Origin: Thiohalocapsa sp.
GTDB lineage: Bacteria; Pseudomonadota; Gammaproteobacteria; Chromatiales; Chromatiaceae
Assembly: GCA_021736785.1 (NCBI GenBank)
Contig: JAIPFF010000014.1
Coordinates: 1 to 64,000, forward strand
Reading direction: 5' to 3'
Length of the DNA: 64,000 bases
Every line of letters starts with the position of its first letter. Position 1 is the stretch's first letter. A program made the position numbers and the translations under genes. The notes under the pieces were generated by a model. It saw nothing but the letters and a program-made list of their open reading frames with translations. It did not search any database and was not told the origin of the DNA. Below are positions 58,514-64,000 of the stretch, piece after piece.

Positions 58514-60601
58514 ATGAGCCAGTCTTCGACGCCCGCCGCGAACGGGCCCCGCGACATCCTGATCACCAGCGCGTTGCCCTACGCGAACGGGCCGATCCAT
58601 ATCGGCCATCTGGTCGAGTACATCCAGACCGACATCTGGTCGCGCTTCCAGAAGATGCGCGGGCACAACTGCTGGTATGTCTGCGCCGACGATGCCCACG
58701 GCACGCCGATCATGCTGAAGGCGCGCCAGGAGGGCATCACGCCGGAGGAGTTGATCGCGCGGGTCGCGGCGGAGCACCAGGCGGACTTCGCCGAGTTCCG
58801 GGTGGGCTTCGACAACTACCACTCGACCCACTCGGACGAGAACCGCTACTTCGCGACGCTGATCTACGCGCGCAACCGCGACAAGGGCCACATCGCCAAG
58901 CGCACCATCGAGCAGGCCTTCGATCCGGTGGAGCAGATGTTCCTGCCGGACCGCTTCATCAAAGGCGAGTGCCCCAAGTGCGGCGCGGCGGATCAGTACG
59001 GCGATAACTGCGAGGTGTGCGGCGCCAGCTACTCGCCGGCGGAGCTGAAGAACCCGCGCTCGGCAGTGTCCGGCGCCGTGCCGGAGCAGCGCGAGTCCGA
59101 CCACTACTTCTTCAAGCTCGGCGACTTCGAGCAGATGCTCAAGACCTGGACCCGCGGCGGCAGCCTGCAGCGCGAGGTCGCGAACAAGCTCGACGAATGG
59201 TTCGACGCCGGCCTGCAGGAGTGGGACATCTCCCGCGACGCCCCGTACTTCGGCTTCGAGATCCCGGACCACCCGGGCAAGTTCTTCTACGTCTGGCTGG
59301 ACGCGCCCATCGGCTACCTGGCCAGCTTCAAGAACCTCTGCGACAGCGAGCGCGGCAAGGCCGAGGGCCTGGACTTCGATCGCTTCTGGGCGCCCGACAG
59401 CGACGCCGAGGTCTATCACTTCATCGGCAAGGACATCATCTACTTCCACGCCCTGTTCTTCCCCGCGATGCTGCACGGGGCCGACTTCCGCACGCCGAGC
59501 GCCATCTTCGCCCACGGCTTCCTGACCGTGGACGGGCAGAAGATGTCCAAGTCCCGCGGCACCTTCATCAAGGCGCGCACCTACCTGGACCACCTGAACC
59601 CGGAGTACCTGCGCTACTACTTCGCCGCCAAGCTCGGCCCCGGCGTCGACGACATCGACCTGAGCCTGGACGACTTTCAGGCCCGCGTGAATGCGGACCT
59701 GGTGGGCAAGGTGGTCAACATCGCGAGCCGCAGTGCCGGCTTCGTCACCAAGCGCTTCGAGGGCCGGCTGTCGGCGGCGCTGCCGGAGCCCGCGCTGTTC
59801 GACGCGTTCGTCGCCGCCGGCGAGTCCATCGCCGGCGCCTACGAAAAGCGGGAGTTCAGCCGTGCCGTGCGCGAGATCATGGCCTTCGCCGACCGCGCCA
59901 ACCAGTACATCGACGAAAAGGCGCCTTGGGTCGTCGCCAAGCAGGAGGGCCGCGACGACGAATTGCAGGCCATCTGCACGCAAGGCCTGAACCTGTTCCG
60001 GCTGCTGATCGGCTGGCTCAAGCCGATCCTGCCCGGCACCGCCGAGGCCGCCGAGGACTTCCTGCGGATCCCGCCGCTGACCTGGGACACGCTCGCAAGC
60101 CCGCTGCTCGATCATGAAATCGCCAAGTTCAAGCCGCTGATGACCCGCGTCGACCCGAAGCAGATCGAGGCCGTGCTGGAGGCGTCCAAGGAAGACCTGA
60201 CCGCCGCGGACGCCAAGAAGACCCGCCCCCACGAGACCAAGACCGAGGGCCACCTGGTCAAGGATCCGATCGCCGACACCATCGACTTCGACGCCTTCGC
60301 CAAGGTGGACCTGCGCATCGCGCGCATCGTCGAGGCCGGCCCCGTCGAAGGCGCCGACAAGCTGCTGCAGCTCACCCTCGACCTCGGCGGCGAGACCCGC
60401 AACGTCTTCGCCGGCATCAGCAAGGCCTACGACCCCAAAGACCTCGAAGGCCGCCTCACCGTCATGGTCGCCAACCTGGCCCCGAGGAAAATGCGCTTCG
60501 GCGTCTCCGAAGGCATGGTGCTGGCCGCCGGCCCCGGCGGCAAAGACATCTTCATCCTGAGCCCGGACGACGGTGCGGAGCCGGGGATGAAGGTGAAGTA
60601 A
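58514..60601 (+). CDS. metG: methionyl-tRNA synthetase
   Basis: 695-residue class I synthetase charging tRNA-Met. The HIGH motif is [15 protein letters not shown]; the zinc cysteines are in [22 protein letters not shown] is in [14 protein letters not shown]-terminal EMAP/Trbp111 tRNA-binding domain ([20 protein letters not shown] on) is present, giving the long MetG1 form. The ATG at 58514 is chosen because the next residues lead straight to the Rossmann fold. Confidence 0.97.
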   Translation: MSQSSTPAANGPRDILITSALPYANGPIHIGHLVEYIQTDIWSRFQKMRGHNCWYVCADDAHGTPIMLKARQEGITPEELIARVAAEHQADFAEFRVGFDNYHSTHSDENRYFATLIYARNRDKGHIAKRTIEQAFDPVEQMFLPDRFIKGECPKCGAADQYGDNCEVCGASYSPAELKNPRSAVSGAVPEQRESDHYFFKLGDFEQMLKTWTRGGSLQREVANKLDEWFDAGLQEWDISRDAPYFGFEIPDHPGKFFYVWLDAPIGYLASFKNLCDSERGKAEGLDFDRFWAPDSDAEVYHFIGKDIIYFHALFFPAMLHGADFRTPSAIFAHGFLTVDGQKMSKSRGTFIKARTYLDHLNPEYLRYYFAAKLGPGVDDIDLSLDDFQARVNADLVGKVVNIASRSAGFVTKRFEGRLSAALPEPALFDAFVAAGESIAGAYEKREFSRAVREIMAFADRANQYIDEKAPWVVAKQEGRDDELQAICTQGLNLFRLLIGWLKPILPGTAEAAEDFLRIPPLTWDTLASPLLDHEIAKFKPLMTRVDPKQIEAVLEASKEDLTAADAKKTRPHETKTEGHLVKDPIADTIDFDAFAKVDLRIARIVEAGPVEGADKLLQLTLDLGGETRNVFAGISKAYDPKDLEGRLTVMVANLAPRKMRFGVSEGMVLAAGPGGKDIFILSPDDGAEPGMKVK

Positions 60602-60604
60602 GAG

Positions 60605-60618
60605 GCCGCTTCAGCGGC
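60605..60618 (+). terminator. short stem-loop after metG
   Basis: A 5-bp perfect stem GCCGC / GCGGC with a TTCA loop lies 3 bases after the metG stop, followed by TGGTTTA. Weak but well placed. Confidence 0.35.
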
Positions 60619-60741
60619 TGGTTTACCGCGCTCGGCCGCGTCTGGCCCGCCGGCAGATATCGGCGAAGGCGTGCCGAATTGCACGCGCTCGCGCGCTGCG
60701 ATACCGTCCATTGTCGATGAATCAGGCAAGGGTCAGCCGCC

Positions 60742-61131
60742 GTGTCCGCAACCTCGCAGGATGAGAAGCGCATAGCGCTCGACAGCTACGTCGCTGGCTG
60801 GCGTGCGCGAGAGCGACAAGCGCTTGCCGATGCGGCCGCCTGGCGCGCGCGCATTCGCGGACGGTTGCCTGCCGTTGTGCGCATGCTCGTGGACGAGTAC
60901 GGTGTGACGCGAGTCGTGCTGTTCGGCAGCCTCGTTCGCGACGAAGGGCGGGCTGGCAGCCACGTGAACCTGCTGGTTGGTGGCCTCCGGATAGAGCAGT
61001 TGCTGGATGCGGCCGTCGAGGCTGAAGGACTGCTGGAAGAGGCCGTCGCGGATATCGTGCGGACCGAGCGTGCGCGGCCGGAGATCTGCGATCTCGCCGA
61101 ACGAGATAGCGAGGTTCTGTACCCGTTCTGA
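60742..61131 (+). CDS. MNT-type nucleotidyltransferase with degraded active site
   Basis: 129 residues starting with GTG (VSATSQDEKRI). The C-terminal half is an MNT/MntA-like fold: RVVLFGSLVRDEGRAGSHVNLLV. In working enzymes this reads GS-x-A-R-G...S-D-x-D, but here the two Asp are His and Asn (SHVNL), so the catalytic metal site looks lost. ERARPEICDLAERDSEVLY matches the family end. Such proteins are often antitoxins to HEPN toxins; no HEPN gene is adjacent. It begins the accessory block after metG. Confidence 0.7.
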   Translation: MSATSQDEKRIALDSYVAGWRARERQALADAAAWRARIRGRLPAVVRMLVDEYGVTRVVLFGSLVRDEGRAGSHVNLLVGGLRIEQLLDAAVEAEGLLEEAVADIVRTERARPEICDLAERDSEVLYPF

Positions 61132-61177
61132 CAGGGATTGGTGCCGCGCCGGCTAGTCGGACGTCCAGCCCCGAATC

Positions 61178-61225
61178 TCAACCCGCGAAGGGTCGGTCAA
61201 CAGTCTCGTCGGCCAGGATGTTCAC
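61178..61225 (-). pseudogene. 15-codon stub of a DUF5615 PIN-like toxin
   Basis: GTG at 61225 reads VNILADETVDRPFAG and stops. The phrase matches the start of DUF5615 PIN-like proteins (about 110 residues, MxxLADENxxRP). It begins 20 bases after the DUF433 stop, the usual antitoxin-toxin order. The rest of the toxin is missing, so the locus is broken. Confidence 0.6.
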
Positions 61226-61245
61226 CGGGGCCGATGACGGCTTTC

Positions 61246-61473
61246 TCACGCTGCGTCGGCGTCTGTGGGATAGACAACGTCGGCGTGCAACGCATCGGCA
61301 GCAAAGCGCAGGGCTTCGCGAATGTCGGAGAGGCGAAGCCGGGGATTGGCTTCGATGATCTGAGCCTCGGATTCACCCGCGGCCAAGCGTTCCAGAATGG
61401 ACTCAACGGTGATTCGCGTGCCTTTGATGACCGGCTTTCCCATCATGACGTCGCGGTTCGAGATAATCGGCAT
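61246..61473 (-). CDS. DUF433 antitoxin-like protein
   Basis: 75-residue protein MPIISNRDVMMGKPVIKGTR then ITVESILERLAAGES, the standard DUF433 fold with a helix-turn-helix. DUF433 genes normally precede a DUF5615 PIN-like toxin. The ATG at 61473 has AAGG upstream. It appears intact while its partner is a stub, so the antitoxin is orphaned. Confidence 0.85.
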   Translation of the reverse strand: MPIISNRDVMMGKPVIKGTRITVESILERLAAGESEAQIIEANPRLRLSDIREALRFAADALHADVVYPTDADAA

Positions 61474-61572
61474 CGTCTTGGACCTTCAAGCAATTGACGC
61501 CTGAAGTTTAGCGCAGCGCCGTCGGCCGGGCATGCGTCTGCGCAGCGGTCTCGCTCGATGGCCTGCCGGCAC

Positions 61573-61836
61573 CTACGCCAGAAAAATCCGCTCCAACGCC
61601 CCACGCGTGACATTGCCGCGGCGGTCCTCGGCTTCGATGAAATAGCGTATGTCGCCGAGGCCGGCGGAATACGCATCTTTGAGACTACGCTGGTCACGAA
61701 ACGCCCGGTTGTGGGTTTTGACCAAGCGGTCCAGCAAGGCAAGCTGCAGTTGGATGAGGCTCACGAGTCCAAATTCGACCGTGCTGTCGATATCCGACGA
61801 GCGCGTGCGGCCCGAGTTCGTCCGTTGGCGAGCCAC
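61573..61836 (-). CDS. truncated protein of unknown family
   Basis: 87 residues from a GTG at 61836, but the frame stays open further upstream to about 61998 and reads like coding sequence (RQLVDLLRRQQAEVRRRR, then SIFGNENALAVARQRTNSG), ending at the hairpin element. The intact part has STVEFGLVSLIQLQLALLDR and FRDQRSLKDAYSAGLGDIRY. I do not recognise it. It is best read as the C-terminal piece of a longer gene cut by the insertion at 61959-62016. It could also be a shortened working gene from the GTG. Confidence 0.45.
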   Translation of the reverse strand: MARQRTNSGRTRSSDIDSTVEFGLVSLIQLQLALLDRLVKTHNRAFRDQRSLKDAYSAGLGDIRYFIEAEDRRGNVTRGALERIFLA

Positions 61837-61964
61837 CGCGAGCGCGTTCTCGTTGCCGAAGATGCTGCTTCCGTCGCTCCCGCCGCGCTGCCGCCGACGC
61901 CGGACTTCGGCCTGTTGCCGTCGGAGCAGGTCGACGAGTTGCCGGCCACTCCGAAGGGACGCAT

Positions 61965-62010
61965 CGGTTGCGGTAGGGGCACCGGGTAACCGGTGCCCCT
62001 ACCGCAACCG
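61965..62010. repeat. perfect 21-bp inverted repeat (hairpin) flanked by 6-bp direct repeats
   Basis: Arms at 61965-61985 and 61990-62010 (start CGGTTGCGGTAGGGGCACCG) are exact reverse complements around a GTAA centre. ACGCAT occurs on both sides (61959-61964 and 62011-62016), as a target duplication would. It separates the truncated minus-strand gene from the DUF4011 fragment. It looks like a small palindromic mobile element (REP/MITE-like), but it carries no gene and no transposase is nearby. Confidence 0.85.
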
Positions 62011-62362
62011 ACGCATCGAGCGCTGGCCGCGCAAGTTGCTTGACCTCTCGCTGCGCAATCGGCTGCTCAACTTTGTCGATTCCAAGCAGACGGTGCCGTT
62101 CGTCTGCCCGGACGTTGCCAAGCTCGAGGATCTGTTGGCCGCGGGCAAGAAGCTGCGCACGATCTCTCTGCCGGATGAGAACCCGCTAGGGCCGCGAGAC
62201 CCGCAACTGCTTCGGCAGCAGACGGGCGAAGATATCAACGCGGCCTTTGCGCTGAAGGCATTGGAGCGCGGCGAGATCTGTGTCTCCCTTGGCGGGCGCG
62301 AGATGGTCGCGCGGCTGACCGCGCTATTCCGCAAGGCCAAGAGCGACCTTGCGGAGGGCGGG
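62009..62362 (+). pseudogene. N-terminal fragment of a DUF4011-family helicase/nuclease
   Basis: The frame gives RRIERWPRKLLDLSLRNRLL and on to FRKAKSDLAEGG, about 118 residues closely matching the start of DUF4011 domains, which open large (over 1500 residue) helicase proteins used in anti-phage defence. After EGG the match stops at a GGGCCC junction (62360-62365) and the sequence continues as the antisense of the TerD-VWA gene. No start codon lies just upstream; the N-terminal side abuts the hairpin. It is a non-functional remnant. Confidence 0.7.
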
Positions 62363-63333
62363 CCCAAGGTGTCGATGACTGACTGCAACACCACCGGCTC
62401 ATCGTTGATAAGACTGCCAATGCGGAGCATCCATTCTTTCCAGCCGCCCTGACCGCGTAAGACATACTCGCGCACGTTGTCCAGCGTGACCGGGGTTAGG
62501 GGCATTTCGCGACTTGCGAATGCCCAGCAGTCGAGCGCCCCGTCGTCGTCGAAGTGCACGGCGAGCGGAAGCATGCGGTCAACGACCGCTTGCACGCGAC
62601 CGTCACGGAATTGCTTTTTCATCGACCCGCTGGCGTCGAGCACCAAGGCGACCCGGCAGACGGTCGTGCCGAGCCGTCGCTTCTCGAGCACGACGCTGGC
62701 TTTCTTCGCGAGCGAGACAAGCTGCGGGGCTTTCTGGGCCACCTTCTTTTCGAGCGACAAACGCGCCGGTTCCGGTGGCGCCGCAGGTGATGCCTCATGT
62801 GGCTCGGCCACCTCACCCCCGAAGTGCTCCACCAGTGCCGCCAAGCCGCCGTTGAACCCATCCGCACTCGCGCGAACCCGCCATACACCGTCCTTGCGGT
62901 ACAATTCGATCGGCATCATGGCGCGCAATGATCCCGGCGCGGCTGGTCCGATTGTCAGCGTGACGCCCGACGCTCCCGGTATGCACAGCATGATCTGCGC
63001 CCCCGACTCTTCCATCTCGCCAAATGTTCCGGCTCCGTCGATGCTGACGCACAACACCAGGCGTTCGATCGTCGTTGGTAGGCGGTCCAGATCAATGTCG
63101 AACGTACCAAGCGGCTCATGGCCCGCGAGTTGCCGGACCGCCCCGCACGGCGATGACTGCTGTCCATAGAACACCATTTAGCGGTCGTCGCCGAGCTTCC
63201 CCTGTGCATCCAGGCCAAAGATCGCGATATCGACAACGTGGCCCGGCAGCGCCACGTCCGCCGAGATCTGTAGCGCGTTGGGCAGACGCAGCGATGCGAG
63301 CGTGCTGCGTTGTCCGACGGTGAGAGGCTGCAT
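62361..63333 (-). pseudogene. TerD-VWA (TerF-like) protein, broken
   Basis: From ATG 63333 the frame reads a TerD domain: MQPLTVGQRSTLASL and VALPGHVVDIAIFGLDAQGK, then DDR and a TAA at 63178-63180. The same frame continues MVFYGQQSSPCGAVR and FDIDLDRLPTTIERLV, so TAA replaces the Tyr of the usual DDRYM. A VWA domain follows (VALVLDASGSMKK is its MIDAS, then LDCWAFASRE, SVIDTLGP). After VIDTLG the last ~90 residues of the family are missing because the DUF4011 fragment is joined there. TerD/VWA proteins belong to tellurite and stress systems. The ATG has GGA 8 bases upstream. Confidence 0.75.
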
Positions 63334-63390
63334 GACGTTATCCGATAGGGTATTGAGCTGGTACTGCGCTGATACTCGGACGTGGTGCAA

Positions 63391-63411
63391 TGACTGCTTT
63401 CGATTGCTTCC
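63391..63411 (-). repeat. 21-bp element, copy 1
   Basis: TGACTGCTTTCGATTGCTTCC, matching copy 2 at 63748-63768 at 20 of 21 bases. It lies 58 bases before the TerD-VWA start. Confidence 0.75.
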
Positions 63412-63480
63412 GGTGCCGGGCGGCCAATGCCATCGCCATCACCGATAGATCAGCGAATCGAAAGGCTCGCAAACCTGGGT

Positions 63481-63681
63481 TTAACCGACCTTCTCGATCG
63501 CCTTGCCTGAGTGCGACTTGATGATCGACAGTGCCTGATCGAAGGTCTTCGCTTTGCCAATGTCCTTGCGCGTGTTGATAATGCCGACGCTAACCTTGCG
63601 GGCATAAAACCAGCCGGAGGACTCGGCGATCTCATAGAGATTTTCTCCGCCGCCTTTGACGACCACTTTGGTTGCGGACAT
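63481..63681 (-). CDS. 66-residue conserved-looking hypothetical protein
   Basis: MSATKVVVKGGGENLYEIAE and on, with the compact feel of a small beta-rich fold: GWFYARKVSVGIINTRKDIG and a C-terminal helix DQALSIIKSHSG. AGGAGAAGAAG sits right before the ATG, a strong ribosome site. No named function. It shares an upstream 21-bp element with the TerD-VWA gene, hinting at co-regulation. Confidence 0.7.
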   Translation of the reverse strand: MSATKVVVKGGGENLYEIAESSGWFYARKVSVGIINTRKDIGKAKTFDQALSIIKSHSGKAIEKVG

Positions 63682-63747
63682 CTTCTTCTCCTGTTGCGTT
63701 TACGAAGATTTTTTACAGGTGCCGCGCTTCTTCAGGATCTCGCGCGC

Positions 63748-63768
63748 TGACTGCTCTCGATTGCTTCC
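63748..63768 (-). repeat. 21-bp element, copy 2
   Basis: TGACTGCTCTCGATTGCTTCC, one base different from copy 1 at 63391. It lies 67 bases before the 66-residue gene start. Two similar spacings to two starts suggest a shared control element or a duplicated segment. Confidence 0.75.
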
Positions 63769-64000
63769 ATCACGCCCCTCGCCAGGAACAGAGCATAGCT
63801 CCTTCTGGGCCAGGAATCATCCGGGACCAAACAAATAGAGAATAACGGCGTTGTTGCCATCAAGACTATTCGAGACTTTGCGAAATGGACGGGGTATTCA
63901 TGAAAGGTCGCACAAGGCGCCGGCCGGCTCACGCTGCACCGGCCGGCGCTCAAGCCTTCTCACACAGCAGGGGCCGGCCGTGGCGCCTGGAACGGCTCTA
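63769..64000. other. end of window: no gene seen, one long stem-loop
   Basis: No supportable gene. An 11-bp perfect stem GCGCCGGCCGG (63917-63927) / CCGGCCGGCGC (63939-63949) closes an 11-base loop without a clear T-run and may end a transcript from either side. Confidence 0.4.

Noticed and set aside
61999-63177. Reading the frame from 63177 to 61999 as one 392-residue gene
   Set aside because: Its start falls inside the TerD domain after the in-frame stop, and its last ~120 codons are simply antisense to the DUF4011 fragment, so it is not a natural gene end.
63732-63953. 73-codon open frame at the right end
   Set aside because: No ribosome site and no family resemblance; it covers the repeat and hairpin regions and has a random look.

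Overview
The window is GC-rich chromosomal DNA (about two-thirds G+C by eye) from what looks like a gammaproteobacterium. The evidence is the combination of RNase T, the monothiol glutaredoxin GrxD, TtcA, the MlaA lipoprotein, a pilB-pilC-pilD-coaE cluster and an SOS box of the CTGT-N8-ACAG type. The GC level and gene mix would fit a Chromatiales/Ectothiorhodospiraceae-like organism, but that narrower placement is inference. I recognise no rRNA, tRNA or CRISPR array.

Positions 1-14.5 kb hold the signal-peptide end of a secreted Ala-rich protein, a hybrid sensor kinase overlapping a single-domain response regulator, a phosphohexomutase, another receiver protein, ttcA, a YfcE-like phosphatase, a quinone oxidoreductase, a small alpha/beta hydrolase, recQ, a 35-residue membrane peptide, a CopB-type metal ATPase and iron superoxide dismutase. 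From 14.7 to 18.2 kb a hydantoinase-B-like gene is translationally coupled to a glutamine amidotransferase of the N-acetylglutaminylglutamine type. Then come grxD, rnt, a TraB/GumN-like protein, mlaA and a LexA-controlled dnaE2.

From 25 to 49 kb the window carries a small Cys-rich secreted protein, a CLC channel, coaE-pilD-pilC-pilB, an NYN nuclease fused to a cold-shock-like domain, acetyl-CoA synthetase (acs), a YbhG/F/S/R-type ABC exporter, a glycosyltransferase paired with an alkaline-phosphatase-superfamily enzyme, a CPBP protease, a diguanylate cyclase, and a Pat-type acyltransferase that may modify Acs. An acyl carrier protein gene follows, divergent from pat.

From 50.1 to 55.8 kb lies an apparent catabolic operon: outer-membrane porin, indolepyruvate oxidoreductase alpha and beta, phenylacetate-CoA ligase and an ACT-domain protein. 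A perfect CRP/FNR-like palindrome lies upstream. The likely job is oxidation of aromatic 2-oxoacids to arylacetyl-CoA. Next are a lytic transglycosylase, a striking membrane protein with a 14-heptad methionine ladder, and metG.

The last 3.3 kb (60.7-64 kb) is an accessory graveyard: an MNT-type nucleotidyltransferase with degraded catalytic residues, a DUF433 antitoxin with a stub of its DUF5615 partner, a truncated unknown gene, a perfect 46-bp hairpin flanked by 6-bp direct repeats, an N-terminal fragment of a DUF4011 helicase, and a TerD-VWA gene broken by a stop codon and by a junction with that fragment.
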